NCBI GenBank assembly: GCA_937625935.1
Contig: OW569389.1
Coordinates: forward strand, 62,001 to 126,000
Length of the DNA stretch: 64,000 nucleotides
Source of the DNA: Tetramitus jugosus
Taxonomy: Eukaryota; Heterolobosea; Eutetramitea; Acrasida; Vahlkampfiidae
Direction: 5' to 3'
The position numbers and the translations under genes were made by a program. The notes beneath the pieces are model-generated. The model had not been told where the DNA came from. It saw only the letters and a list, made by a program, of their open reading frames with translations, and made no database searches. This document shows, one piece after another, positions 50,846 through 61,500 of this stretch (positions within the stretch are counted from its first letter, which is position 1; the number at the start of each line of letters is the position of its first letter).

Positions 50846-52768
50846 TCATTGATTGATCATTTCACCAAATGAGTTTCGAATTGCCTTAACAGCCATATCC
50901 ACATTATGTTTTACTTGCCTATAAAATAGAAAACAACAGTCAGTCACAGAGGAAAATATTATGACATCAATTAGCAAAGTTACATACTCTGGCGCATCTT
51001 CTGGCAATTGCATCGCCCATTCAAGAAAATCAGGCATAAAATCTGCAATTTCTGAACCACAGTTGGCAAGTGATTCTGGCGAAAGAACTGTGAAGTACTT
51101 GTGTACGAGTGCCAACAGGTTCAACCTCATATCGGTTTGTTCGGCCTTTGGTATCAATTGAAGAACCATTGGTAATGCTTCTGTCACCTGTTCATAATTG
51201 TTTGCATCTTCTCCACACAGAACCATGATTAATGTGCAGCTTGTCTGGATCAATGTTGCTAATTCTTCATTCTTGCTAAAGTCAGCTTCTAAACCTGACT
51301 CCACCAACAGTCTTGCCTGTGTTGCCACCTCATAGAGGAAAAGATCGTCCAGGAATGAACGATCAGACGATTTAGAAGCCATTCTTATCAAGCACTTGGC
51401 TGCACTTTCTCTCACTTGCACATCCGGAACCCATGAAAACACGTTTAATAATTGCAGCGAGAGATCTTGACCCACTTTGGTCATCAATTGCCCATCAATA
51501 GTATCGATGAGACTTGACACAAGCTCAATTGCGTACAACAAGGTTGGTGTCTGTGCATAGCTCGCATCGAGCCACTTCATACAACAATCCAGCGCACCAG
51601 AATCTATCACTTGTTTTGAATGAGTAAATGAAAGATATACGATGGAATGCAAGATTGGATACGCCATATCGTCAGATATTTCATCCAGAGATAGCTGAAT
51701 GAGGATCCTCAAGCATCCAGCGGCAATCAATTTGTCCTCAAACCGAGAATCTGTCTTCTCAGACAACAAATCATAGCACAGGAACAGTACCTGTGAAGCT
51801 ACTAGTTTCTTCTCCAAATCACCACTTCGTAGTAAATGAATCACGATATCTACCAATGTCTGAGCGTCAAACTTTGAACTTGTGCCAAACAAATGAGAAA
51901 TTTGCCCATGATAAATGTTTAAGAGTACTTGCAGCATACGATTCACCAATTCTAATGTTCTTTCATCTGACAATGCAGCCTTACAGTTCATCATCAGTGT
52001 AACGAGCTTATGATTAAACTTTGTGTAGTAAGTGGACAATTGAGTCGCAATTTCTTCGCTTGAGCCTGCCATGTCCATCAACGCAAACAATACTTGAATC
52101 TGATCAGTCACAGGCAAGTCACAAGTGTCGGTTTGTACCTCTACGTCACCAAACGTGTCAACAATCAAACTCAATGCATCCTGTGATGTCAATACTTGAT
52201 CAGTTTCAGTCAAAGAACAAGCATTCGAGTGTCTAAGAGCTGCCAACAACAAAGCTTGCTTCCCCACTTGATTTCCATTGTCCAAATCCTTTAAAACTTG
52301 ATCCACAAACTCCTTTACCTGATCGAGTCCTTTTAACCCCGCCACAACCTCATTGGCGGACTCATGATTCTCCGCTTCATTCTTTCGCTCCAATATTTCT
52401 TGGCGCAATTTCCGTAGTGGCGGCAAAGTGGCATGATTGGCGCCACTCTGCACATGAGAAATTCCTTGATCGCACACACTGAGCGCTTCATTGAAACGAT
52501 TGAGAGCTAACAGTGCACGACAATGACGATCATAACCCTTCCACCAGTCAGGTTTGATGCGCGTGCACTCACTCGCATCTACAAGAGCTTCCTCTAAGCG
52601 ACCCATCTTCATATAGAGCAATGATCTGTTCGAATAGTGAACATAGAGATTGGGTGAAGATAAAGATGATGCGGATTCAATGGCCATCGTATAGTGATGC
52701 CATGCCTGTTTGTAATCTGCATCACTAAAGCTTTTGTTTCCTTGTTCCTTGTGCTTGAGCTCTTCCAT
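50846..52768 (-). CDS. TPR and armadillo-repeat protein (UNC-45-like, one in-frame intron)
   Basis: The unspliced frame is 640 codons. A 69-base intron (50987-50919, GTATGTAAC...TTTTATAG) lies near the 3' end; removing it joins PEDAPE with QVKHNVDM and gives 617 residues. As it is a multiple of three without a stop, retention adds 23 residues. The N-terminal 105 residues form three TPR units (EQGNKSFSDADYKQAWHHYT, LYVHYSNRSLLYMKMGRLEE, WWKGYDRHCRALLALNRFN), as in Hsp90 co-chaperones. The rest is helical with armadillo-like repeats (VREGAAKC-type: VQVRESAAKCLIRMA). The order resembles UNC-45 proteins, but the UCS domain is not clear. A chaperone-adaptor role is likely. Confidence 0.8.
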   Translation of the reverse strand: MEELKHKEQGNKSFSDADYKQAWHHYTMAIESASSLSSPNLYVHYSNRSLLYMKMGRLEEALVDASECTRIKPDWWKGYDRHCRALLALNRFNEALSVCDQGISHVQSGANHATLPPLRKLRQEILERKNEAENHESANEVVAGLKGLDQVKEFVDQVLKDLDNGNQVGKQALLLAALRHSNACSLTETDQVLTSQDALSLIVDTFGDVEVQTDTCDLPVTDQIQVLFALMDMAGSSEEIATQLSTYYTKFNHKLVTLMMNCKAALSDERTLELVNRMLQVLLNIYHGQISHLFGTSSKFDAQTLVDIVIHLLRSGDLEKKLVASQVLFLCYDLLSEKTDSRFEDKLIAAGCLRILIQLSLDEISDDMAYPILHSIVYLSFTHSKQVIDSGALDCCMKWLDASYAQTPTLLYAIELVSSLIDTIDGQLMTKVGQDLSLQLLNVFSWVPDVQVRESAAKCLIRMASKSSDRSFLDDLFLYEVATQARLLVESGLEADFSKNEELATLIQTSCTLIMVLCGEDANNYEQVTEALPMVLQLIPKAEQTDMRLNLLALVHKYFTVLSPESLANCGSEIADFMPDFLEWAMQLPEDAPEYVTLLIDVIIFSSVTDCCFLFYRQVKHNVDMAVKAIRNSFGEMINQ

Positions 52769-53152
52769 TTTTTTGTTGTGCGGGTTTTTGTGGATTCACT
52801 GTTCGATGAATTGTATTTGACTCCAAACATCCAAACATCATCATCATGTCCTATTGATCCCCATGCCTAATTGACTGATGAATTTGAGCTCATCCTCCAA
52901 AAGGATTCTCAACTGTTTGAAGACGACTTGAAATCATCACTCGAAAATCATCAACAATTGTTTGGCAGGGCATCAGCCAGTGTTTTGGACCCGTGCAAAA
53001 TTGAGACATGCACTACCAGAAACAATCTAATCAGAGATTGGACAGAAATTTCTCGTCTGTTGCAAAGCGGGATATCAAGGTTAATTTTTCCAGTTTCTTT
53101 TTTTTGGAACTCAACAACAAACCAACAAGCAAACACCACCGCACCAACAAGT

Positions 53153-54964
53153 ATGGGTCTCTTTCATTCAAGGGAAGAAGAGTTCCAACGCTCAAAATTA
53201 CATGCAAAAAAGCAAAAAAAACGACTCAAAAAGTTGTTTGAGGACAAGACCAAGTCGAGCGGTGATGCCACGAAACCATGGAGCGAAGTGGTGAATGAAA
53301 GAGGTGGTAGTGGTGATGATGGTGATGATAATGACATTTATGGTGTGCAAGATTTACCATATGATCTGTTAATGCACATTTTTAGCTTTACGGATCGTAA
53401 GACATTGCTCTTCTCAGTTGCGACATCTTCTCGTTCACTGTTTTTCATGTCAAAAATGTGCAACAGAAAGTTTCATGTGTCTCCGTTGAGTTTGTCCATT
53501 TTGTCTCTGGAGAGATATCGCGAGGATGGATCAGCATCCGCGCCAGTCCTGTCTCTGGACAATGGTAGTAGTAGTGTCACACTTAAGATGGTTGTGGATG
53601 CATTGTGTAATTCTGAGTGGTCTCACTGGTTTTATGAAGTAAGTTTTGCTATTTCGAGAAACGTCTCGGAAGTGTTAAGGACGATGGCAGTCTCAAAGGA
53701 CTCTCCCCATGCCTCTTCAAAGTACTTGTTTGGGGATCAGATTGATATCTCTCACTTGCAACAGATTAGAGAATTTTGTCCCAGAGTAGTTGCCCTCAAT
53801 TTGAATGCATGTTACAATATTAACAACAAATGTTGTTTTGTTTTGGGTTCGTTCGAAAACTTGAGAAGACTGAACCTGATTGGTACGAGCATCAACAAAT
53901 ATGGTTTTGATAATTTGGTATCCGCATTGTGTAAAAGTCAATCAAATGACACACTGAGAGAATTACACGTCGATTCATCGGTTGGTTGGCAAGGTCTCAA
54001 ACAATTGATAGACAAATGTCCCAGGTTAACTACTCTAACCATTCACTGTCCGTATGTTAAAATTGGTGCTGATCCTTTTATCGATCTTGAGGATGTATGT
54101 CCAGGTATCAAGAGACTTGTACTCAACGGATCAGTAGACGGCAGGATATGTTCTGCTATTGGAAAAATATTTCCATCACTAACATCATTGACCATTCATA
54201 GAGATGAGTTGAGTCCTTGTTATCTAAATCTGGAGAATATGCTCAAAACACTGGATTCAGACCTGCAAGAACTTAACTTGTCGTCATCTTTCACGACATT
54301 TTCAAATGCTGATTTAATTTTCAAGCATCTACCACTCTTGACATCTCTACAGCTGCATGAATTACCCTCCATTACCCACGATCAAACAGATCAATCGAAT
54401 TGGGCAGCTTCTGCGGCTAATCTCCAGTGTCTAAGACTCTCAGTCAAGGCAGCACCGGCTAGCTTCTACTCTGTGCTCGCTCAGAACTCGCTGTCACTCA
54501 AGGTGTTAGATATCGATCGTAAACGTTTAGACATTATTGCGTCTATTTGCTTCCATGCCGTCAATCTGGAAGACCTTACGATACGGTGTTGTGAGATTCC
54601 AGATATTGGCTATATTCCAACATTCATTGACTCACTTCGTTCATTGAAGTTCTTGAAGAGATTGGAACTGTTAGAGATGAAACGAGCACTAAATATATCG
54701 GAGCTTGTTACTGCTCTTGTAACAACAGAAGGGCCACCAAGATCTCAATTGCAGCAATTCAGTCTTCGTGAGTTCTCTGATTGGACAACAGAATCAATCG
54801 ATCAATTCTTCAACTCTCTGCCCGAGTGGGACGAACTACAAAGATTGGACATGAAGACATGCTTTCCTCTTGTGGTGTGCAGTGACGATATGAGGTCCTA
54901 TGTCAAAACTTTGTTCACCATTGTGGAACAAAAGGCTCCCTTTGTTGTCTTGCACTCTCTGTAA
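53153..54964 (+). CDS. F-box and leucine-rich-repeat protein
   Basis: I place the start at the first in-frame ATG (53153), giving 603 residues. The frame is open back to 52871 but has no ATG and directly follows a stop. Basic N-terminal residues (KKQKKRLKKLFEDK) come first. An F-box appears at about 55-95 (VQDLPYDLLMHIFSFTD, SVATSSRSLFFM). From 200 onward are leucine-rich repeats of the AMN1/Grr1 type (VVALNLNACYNINN, LRRLNLIGTSINK, LKFLKRLELLEMK). Such proteins hold substrates for SCF ubiquitin ligases through the repeats. The target is unknown. It is divergent from the TPR gene. Confidence 0.82.
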   Translation: MGLFHSREEEFQRSKLHAKKQKKRLKKLFEDKTKSSGDATKPWSEVVNERGGSGDDGDDNDIYGVQDLPYDLLMHIFSFTDRKTLLFSVATSSRSLFFMSKMCNRKFHVSPLSLSILSLERYREDGSASAPVLSLDNGSSSVTLKMVVDALCNSEWSHWFYEVSFAISRNVSEVLRTMAVSKDSPHASSKYLFGDQIDISHLQQIREFCPRVVALNLNACYNINNKCCFVLGSFENLRRLNLIGTSINKYGFDNLVSALCKSQSNDTLRELHVDSSVGWQGLKQLIDKCPRLTTLTIHCPYVKIGADPFIDLEDVCPGIKRLVLNGSVDGRICSAIGKIFPSLTSLTIHRDELSPCYLNLENMLKTLDSDLQELNLSSSFTTFSNADLIFKHLPLLTSLQLHELPSITHDQTDQSNWAASAANLQCLRLSVKAAPASFYSVLAQNSLSLKVLDIDRKRLDIIASICFHAVNLEDLTIRCCEIPDIGYIPTFIDSLRSLKFLKRLELLEMKRALNISELVTALVTTEGPPRSQLQQFSLREFSDWTTESIDQFFNSLPEWDELQRLDMKTCFPLVVCSDDMRSYVKTLFTIVEQKAPFVVLHSL

Positions 54965-55218
54965 ATAATTCACCAGATTCTTTCTATTTTCTCCGACTGC
55001 TGAATCATTGAAGATCAACCGTTTTGTTGAATGTGATTCTCCAAATTGATCAAACAAACTTTCGCCTTCGAGATTGACTGTCGAACAAGCTTACTCGAAC
55101 ACTCAGCAACACACGACAAGCAAATAGTCTTGACTCTTGCAGCCAAAAAGCGCGCACAAAACGCAACAACCACCGACAAAAAAAACAACCACACAACAGT
55201 CATCAAACAACAACAAAA

Positions 55219-57456
55219 ATGACTCGCCCAAAACAACAACAAGCAAAAAAGAATATGAAAATGTCTCTTGGTGCATTCACACAAACGTTTGCACAAGAGA
55301 GCGATAACGATGAACATGATGAAGTTTACGATTTACTTGAAGAAGATCAAATGCATGACGCTGCCGCTATCGATGTTGATTTGAACCAAATTGACGTTGA
55401 AGAACAAGCCCGCATTCTTCAACAACTCCGTTCGTCGGAGTCGGAAAAAATAAATTTGGCTCCCGCCAAAACTCAATCCTCCGCCTCGTCGTCACTACAG
55501 TTGCGACAACCAACTGCTGCTGCGACAGAAAATGTGGTGCTACAACAACAACAGCAAGCAAATGCTAGCTATGACGTCGATGAAGACTTGGCAAAGTTGA
55601 TTCATCATGACATGACAGACTCTGCCATTGCAAAGCTTTTGCAAGAACAAGAAGACGCAAAGCTTGCAATACAACTCAGTCGGTCACAAGACTCTCAATT
55701 GAAGGCTGCTGTTGCTTCTGCCAAGGTTGGAAAGTATCAAAAATTCTCAGTGCTGTCCTCTGCTACGACCAACAGACCTGTTCTCAGAGGTATGGACGAC
55801 TATGAAATTTCAAATAATTTCAATGAAGATGAATATGATGATGATGAAGATGACGAGTTTGATGATGATGAAAATGATGATGATGAATTGAGTGGTGTCA
55901 TTGTTGATGAAAATGGAAAAATCATTGATGTGGAATCATCGTCCATGAGTGGTAGTGCCTCACTTGCCAAATTCAACTCTAGAATTCATCTCGGTGGATT
56001 CGAACAACAACAACAACAACAGAAACAAGACGCTCATTTGCCTCAAATGTCAAACTCTGTCAAAAATGTGATACGGCAGTCTGAGAGAAAGGGAGAAAGT
56101 CAAAGAATTCGTGTTCATGGAAAGCAAGACAGAGCCACTGTTGAACAAGTGCTCGATCCAAGAACAAGAATGATTCTGTACAAGATGATCAACAATGGAA
56201 CACTCTATTCGATTGATGGTTGTGTAAGTACTGGAAAGGAAGCCAATGTGTACTATGCATCACCTGGTGAAAGCGTAGATGAATCACTAAAGACATTGTC
56301 CAGTGATGTGAGTGGTAGTGATGAGTTGGACGGTGGTTTTGCGATCAAGGTGTTCAAAACGAGTATTCTCGTGTTCAAGGATCGTGATCGTTATGTGAGT
56401 GGTGAGTTCCGTTTCAAGACTGGCTACAGTAAGCACAATCCAAGAAAAATGGTGCGTGTCTGGGCCGAAAAGGAAATGAGAAACTTGAAGAGATTGGAAG
56501 CGATTGGAATCCCCGTGCCAAAACCAGTTCTTCTTCGTCAACACGTTCTCGTCATGACATTTATTGGAAAGAATGGTTGGCCAGCACCTCGATTGAAGGA
56601 TGTTGAATTGAAGTCAAGCAAGATTCGGGAGATTTATCTCGAGATTATTAAGACAATGAGAAGAATGTACCAGGAAGCAAAGTTGGTCCATGCGGATCTG
56701 AGCGAGTACAATATGTTGTACTTTAAGGGCACTGTTTACATTATTGATGTGTCGCAATCTGTGGAGCATGATCACCCTCATGCACTTGAATTCTTGAGAA
56801 AGGATTGCTCTAATATTAGAGACTTTTTCAGAAAGAAGGGATTGGTGAAAGTGATGACCACAAAGGAACTGTTTGAGTTTATTACCGACATTACGATCAA
56901 TCAGAAAAATATTGAAGAGTATTTGACAAAGATGATGGAGATTATTGAGAGTAGACCAGCAGATATGAGCGCTCAAGAGCAAATCGATGAAGAAGTGTTT
57001 AAGCGTGTTTTCATTCCAAGAACATTGACCGAAGTTGTTGATTATGAGAAGGAGCATGAGGGGACAAACTCTGACACAGTTTTTTATAGAACTGTCACTG
57101 GTTTGAACATGGATCTGACAGGTGCTGCAGACAGACCTGCTATCTTGGCTGATAGTCAAGAGGAAGTTCAAGAACTGGAAGAGTATCCAAACGATGTCGA
57201 AAAGGAAGAATATCCAAACGATGTAGAAAAGGAAGAATCGAGTGATGAGGAAGAAGATGGATCTGAATCAGGAGATGAAGAGTCAGGAGACGAGGGAGAA
57301 GATGGAGAAGAGAAGAAGGGCGGTCTACCAGACTTGTCAGCAATGCCAAAGAAGGAGCGGAAAGCCTTTGTAAAGGAGCTCAAGAGACAAAAGAGGGAAA
57401 ACAAGGTTCCAAAACATATTAAGAAGAGATACAGAAAGTTGGCCAACAAGAAATAA
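55219..57456 (+). CDS. RIOK1: RIO1 atypical serine kinase
   Basis: It encodes 745 residues. The N-terminal 300 are acidic and Gln-rich (EYDDDEDDEFDDDEND, poly-Q), as in other RIO1 proteins. The kinase part begins near 325 with ISTGKEANVYYAS-like sequence (CVSTGKEANVYYAS), where the flexible loop and P-loop lie. FAIKVFKTSILVFKDRDRYV carries the catalytic Lys and the typical RIO1 stretch. LVHADLSEYNML near 490 carries the catalytic Asp and Asn, and IIDVSQSVEHDHPHALEFL the metal-binding Asp and the RIO1 signature. The C-terminus is acidic and then basic (KNKRYRKLANKK-like). RIO1 acts in final maturation of the small ribosomal subunit. The stop is 43 bases from that of the convergent gene. Confidence 0.94.
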   Translation: MTRPKQQQAKKNMKMSLGAFTQTFAQESDNDEHDEVYDLLEEDQMHDAAAIDVDLNQIDVEEQARILQQLRSSESEKINLAPAKTQSSASSSLQLRQPTAAATENVVLQQQQQANASYDVDEDLAKLIHHDMTDSAIAKLLQEQEDAKLAIQLSRSQDSQLKAAVASAKVGKYQKFSVLSSATTNRPVLRGMDDYEISNNFNEDEYDDDEDDEFDDDENDDDELSGVIVDENGKIIDVESSSMSGSASLAKFNSRIHLGGFEQQQQQQKQDAHLPQMSNSVKNVIRQSERKGESQRIRVHGKQDRATVEQVLDPRTRMILYKMINNGTLYSIDGCVSTGKEANVYYASPGESVDESLKTLSSDVSGSDELDGGFAIKVFKTSILVFKDRDRYVSGEFRFKTGYSKHNPRKMVRVWAEKEMRNLKRLEAIGIPVPKPVLLRQHVLVMTFIGKNGWPAPRLKDVELKSSKIREIYLEIIKTMRRMYQEAKLVHADLSEYNMLYFKGTVYIIDVSQSVEHDHPHALEFLRKDCSNIRDFFRKKGLVKVMTTKELFEFITDITINQKNIEEYLTKMMEIIESRPADMSAQEQIDEEVFKRVFIPRTLTEVVDYEKEHEGTNSDTVFYRTVTGLNMDLTGAADRPAILADSQEEVQELEEYPNDVEKEEYPNDVEKEESSDEEEDGSESGDEESGDEGEDGEEKKGGLPDLSAMPKKERKAFVKELKRQKRENKVPKHIKKRYRKLANKK

Positions 57457-57499
57457 ACGACCGCTTTGACATCATGTAAATAATTGTTAGATGGGAGCG

Positions 57500-59467
57500 C
57501 TAAGCGGTTGCCTGTTTATTGGTTGACTCTTCCAAATTCACTAGAATCTTACTCATGTCATCCTTGGAAAACACGGACGATTGTTGAGCAATCGATTTGA
57601 ATTTGGGATCAATCGACCAAAGCGCATTGCAAACCACATACTGGTTGTGCATGTTTCTCTGACAGAACAGCTCTGGATTCCTAATCTGTTTAATCAGTGC
57701 TGAACTCTCGAACCGGTGTGCCTTCATAATTTCTTCCAAATGCGTCGACGTAGATTCTGCGTCACCGCACTTTAGTCTCTGGTGTCTTCTCAAGAATTTA
57801 CCATGAGTTGGCAAATGAATGCCCTTGTGCAGTGGAGGAACAACTCGAAGCGTTGATAGCTTTGAATTCATTTGCTTTGCATGATCAGAAACTTCACAAT
57901 AAACGGAAACACCTGACTCACCCATGTGAAGCAACGGAGATTGCTCATCCGGCTTCTTGCTCTCCCTCGGCATTCGCTTATTGAATTTTCTGTACGCTCT
58001 CAAACTATCATTCATCTCCAATAATGAAGACGAAGAGTGAGAAGAGCAAAGAGAAGACGCAGAAGATGCATTCGACAAGATTGACGAAGACAAGGGAGAT
58101 GAGAAAGATGACGGCGATGGTGACGGTGACAGCGATTGTATAATTTGCTTGGCTTGAGGTGACTTTTTTCTCTGAGGTGATGACGAACTCGTGAGAAAAT
58201 CTACGCTACTATTCATCATCATCATCATCGTATTCGTTGTTTGATCAGATAATGAAACGAGAGAACGGTCCATGACACTTGGATGCACCATGTACTCCAT
58301 ATTCCAATGATCATTTCGATACAACACTTGTTGTTCTTGTTGTTCTTGTTGTTGTTGCTCGTTTTTCTCGAATTCTTCTTCACATGTTTGTTTTGTCGAT
58401 GCGTCTCGTTTCTGTTTTTTCGTCGTCTTGTTTTGCGTCATTAATTGTTTTCGTCGTTGTCGTCCTTGTCGCTGCAACAACAATAATTGTCTTACACTCG
58501 GAAACATGTACTTTTCATTCTTGATCGCTTCTTCGTTTTGATCATCCATCGTCATCATCATTCGATTATTCTCGTCATTCTCAAAATTTTCATCATTGTC
58601 GTTTTCATCATCACTACTACTGCTGTTCCATAATGGTAATGGAACTCTGTCGAGTTGATCTACGATTCGAATCACTGATACACCATCTTCTTCTTCTTCT
58701 TCATCATCATCACTCACTGCTCTCGATCGTTTTCGATTATTAGTTGATGATTTTTGTTGTTGATTAGTGGATGATGATGATGATGATGATGAGATGGATG
58801 ACCGAGGATGATATGAAATCTTGTTGAATCCATTATTCAATAAAGTTGATGATGGGAATGTAGCTGATGGAGATGATGATGAAATTTTGTTGTTCATATG
58901 ATGAAGGTTGTTGTTGTTGTTGTTGTTAGAATTGGATTTTGTGGGAGACATGATAATAGTGGGTTTAGTGATGGTGGTGTTGGTGTTAGTGGTGTTGGAA
59001 GTGCTAGGAGCTACTTTTCGAATGTAACGACGAGTACTCACACGAATGGGACTACTTGATGATGATGATGGTTGTTGTTGTGATGATGATGAGGATGAGC
59101 TCTTGTCATCATTGTTGTCCTCATCAATACAAATCACATCATCACTATCGTCGCTGGTGTGATTGACCACTAAAGCTGTAGCTGTAGTGGTGGCGGTGAT
59201 TTGTGGCGCGGTATTTTTTTTGTGGGTCGGAGAATGTGAAGAGGAGGAGTTTCGTAAATGTGATTGTGGTGATTGTGTAACGATCACATCATCACTGTCG
59301 TCACTGTCATCGTCGACAATGACACATTGTTCGACTGTAGAGCGTTTTTTTTGGCGGTAATGAAGTTGGATCAGATTGTCAAATGTGCCTGGACGGTAGG
59401 CGACACTGGTGGCTCCACCTCCTGGTGCTACGTTTCTCCGGTTGATACTGTGGTTCATAGTCATCAT
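57500..59467 (-). CDS. Hypothetical low-complexity protein with conserved-looking C-terminus
   Basis: It has 655 residues. Most of the first 480 are Ser/Asn/Gln/Asp-rich runs. The repeated motif VDDDSDDSDDVIV and HTSDDSDDVICIDED near the N-terminus resembles SUMO-interacting motifs (V-I-C/V-I next to acidic residues), three times in about 120 residues. The last 150 residues are not low-complexity (GVSVYCEVSDHAKQMNSKL, HLPTHGKFLRRHQRLKCG). I recognise no family. The nuclear and SUMO link is only inferred from the short motifs. Confidence 0.7.
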   Translation of the reverse strand: MMTMNHSINRRNVAPGGGATSVAYRPGTFDNLIQLHYRQKKRSTVEQCVIVDDDSDDSDDVIVTQSPQSHLRNSSSSHSPTHKKNTAPQITATTTATALVVNHTSDDSDDVICIDEDNNDDKSSSSSSSQQQPSSSSSSPIRVSTRRYIRKVAPSTSNTTNTNTTITKPTIIMSPTKSNSNNNNNNNLHHMNNKISSSSPSATFPSSTLLNNGFNKISYHPRSSISSSSSSSSTNQQQKSSTNNRKRSRAVSDDDEEEEEDGVSVIRIVDQLDRVPLPLWNSSSSDDENDNDENFENDENNRMMMTMDDQNEEAIKNEKYMFPSVRQLLLLQRQGRQRRKQLMTQNKTTKKQKRDASTKQTCEEEFEKNEQQQQEQQEQQVLYRNDHWNMEYMVHPSVMDRSLVSLSDQTTNTMMMMMNSSVDFLTSSSSPQRKKSPQAKQIIQSLSPSPSPSSFSSPLSSSILSNASSASSLCSSHSSSSLLEMNDSLRAYRKFNKRMPRESKKPDEQSPLLHMGESGVSVYCEVSDHAKQMNSKLSTLRVVPPLHKGIHLPTHGKFLRRHQRLKCGDAESTSTHLEEIMKAHRFESSALIKQIRNPELFCQRNMHNQYVVCNALWSIDPKFKSIAQQSSVFSKDDMSKILVNLEESTNKQATA

Positions 59468-60839
59468 CAGCCTATTTTTTTTGGGAGGAAAAAGTTTTAT
59501 GTGTTTGCATCAAAGGAGAAGGAGAGCGATTCTTCTTCTGTGGGTTTGGTTGATGCGTTGGTTGGTTTTCACAAACAATAATACGCAAAAATCAAGAAGC
59601 GGACTAATTTGTTGGTTTGGTTGTTGCAACAACTACGAGTCGTTAGGAAGATATTGAGGTCTGTTTTGTAACGTTATTCGAACATGCAGTTGATGAACAT
59701 GACATTTTGATCCTTGAGGGCGAAAAAATTAACGTTCTTGGTCGATGGCTGAAAAATTCGAATTAACACATCAGAGCATGAACAAATAATATCACCAAAC
59801 ATCCATGTCTAAGCAAGCCAAGAAAAGAATTAGCACTCGCGAGACTTATTTAATTAATGTTGAACGTGTGGGCTCATGGTCCAATGGACTCACAGATACA
59901 AGCGATGGGTTTGTTGAACGCCATGAGAAAAGATTCGTGTAACTATCACACCACAAAAATTTTGCGACCAATATTTCAGAGAAACAGATATTTCATATTA
60001 CTCATACTGGCAACCTTCTCAGGACCCAGCAGATATAACCCACTGACATGTTCTTAATACCACGGAGACATGGATATGACTTCATCCTCCTTGGGGTAAT
60101 CATACTCCTGTTCATACACAATTGGGCGAAGGAACTACGGTCAAGAGAACTCACCGGAGACTTCTTTTGAAGATAACAAACCTTGTCGTTTATTCAGCCA
60201 AAAAAATCAATCAGCTTCCATCGACTTTTCATTTTTTATAGTTCGATGAAAATTGTGACCAATATTTTCCCTTCCTTTTGTATTGGTCCTGTCCTTCAGT
60301 CTATGTTCGATAGATCAGAATTTCGACGATTTTATGTTCAAGTGAACAATAGCTTTACACTCCTTCTGTCATCAAGGATATACCAACCAAGTGTGAGACT
60401 ACTGGTAATCATGATAGGCGTCATGAGCAACAAAACAGGAATTTACGAGTCATTCATCGTTGATACACTCAATGAAGCTTGTGTTCATGACTCCAAAGTA
60501 ACAATTAATTCTCGACACAGGCTTGTATGTTACACTGATTCTGGACTAAAAGGAAGAGGTTAAAATATTTGGTTTCAGCGCTGCTGGAGCAAGTTTTCTT
60601 GTTTGAAGGAAATCAATGGTACATATATGCACATCCTTCCCCACTAACCTCCTCATTCGTTTAATTTTACGAGTGATAGTTCTAGTACCATTAGTATCTT
60701 CATTGATTGATCTCGTTGATGGAAACAAAGAAGATTTGGCGACTGGGTTTCGTTACTTCTTCTGAGAATTTCTCTGATTGTCGACTATTTTTTCCATACA
60801 ACCATGTGTGCTTGTTTATTTGCGAACATTGAAGAAGTG
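59468..60839. other. 1.4 kb with no intact gene; one short LINE-ORF fragment
   Basis: Frames are short. At about 60010-60075 on the minus strand, sequence related to 61070-61130 recurs (VKNMSV), a truncated third copy of the repeat described at 60840-61400. A plus-strand frame of 126 codons at 60183-60563 has no recognisable domain. Nothing else is seen. Confidence 0.4.
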
Positions 60840-61400
60840 GAATTCACTTGCTCCAGGATTTGCCGGTTCCCAGCATTGAACTATAGAACAGTCACTGTTG
60901 GCAGTGGTGTTGCTACAGCTCTTTCTTCTTCTACCAACACTGGCTCAGGAGTAGTCTCAACAAGCTGACTTGGGCAACTTTTTGTTCCGGCATGAACACT
61001 GCTCGTACATAGGTTTCATCACCCATGAGCCACGATAGCAGTGTCACACTTCTTGAGCACACTGACAACCTTCTCAGGTCCCAGTAACTTCTTGATGTCG
61101 TCCACTGACATGTTTTTCATGCCATGGACGACCACCTTTCTTGTGCAATCAACACTGCGCTAGGATGCAGCAGTGCTGTTGCAAGTCCTCCTCTCTATGT
61201 TGAAGAACTCCACAAACTCATAGATGGGGTCATCCCTGACCGTCATCCATACAAAGAGCGTAGCTGACCTTTCCTCTTGATGATTTGGACTCGGTTGAGC
61301 CAGTCACCAAACTCCTCTCCTATCTTTCTTGCCAAAGATGACTGAGAGACACAGGAATGACAACCTCTCTGTCACTTGGCGAAGAGCTTTCTGTACAACA
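60840..61400 (-). pseudogene. LINE ORF1-like or accessory protein remnant
   Basis: On the minus strand the segments SLARKIGEEFGDWLNRVQII, LFVWMTVRDDPIYEFVEFF and VVVHGMKNMSVDDIKKLL follow each other with stops and frameshifts between them. The first matches ALAKKIGLDFGDFLTRVQVI in the frame at 62486-62740, and TVRDD matches TVVDD there. The strand pattern of the last segment could be RRM-like. Position next to a LINE 3' end on the same strand suggests an ORF1 product that binds element RNA, but this is inference. Confidence 0.4.
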
Positions 61401-61500
61401 CTGCATAACGACTGTTCCCGTATTCCTTAATCAATTTTGTTGAATCACCAGACATGTGACTCCGTTTTTTCGGTTGTTTATCCGATTCCGTCGAACAATT

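Noticed and set aside
52871..53152. Upstream extension of the F-box/LRR frame
   Set aside because: It has no ATG and follows a stop directly, so the start was set at 53153.
60183..60563. 126-codon plus-strand frame
   Set aside because: No recognisable domain, in transposon-derived surroundings; not enough to call a gene.
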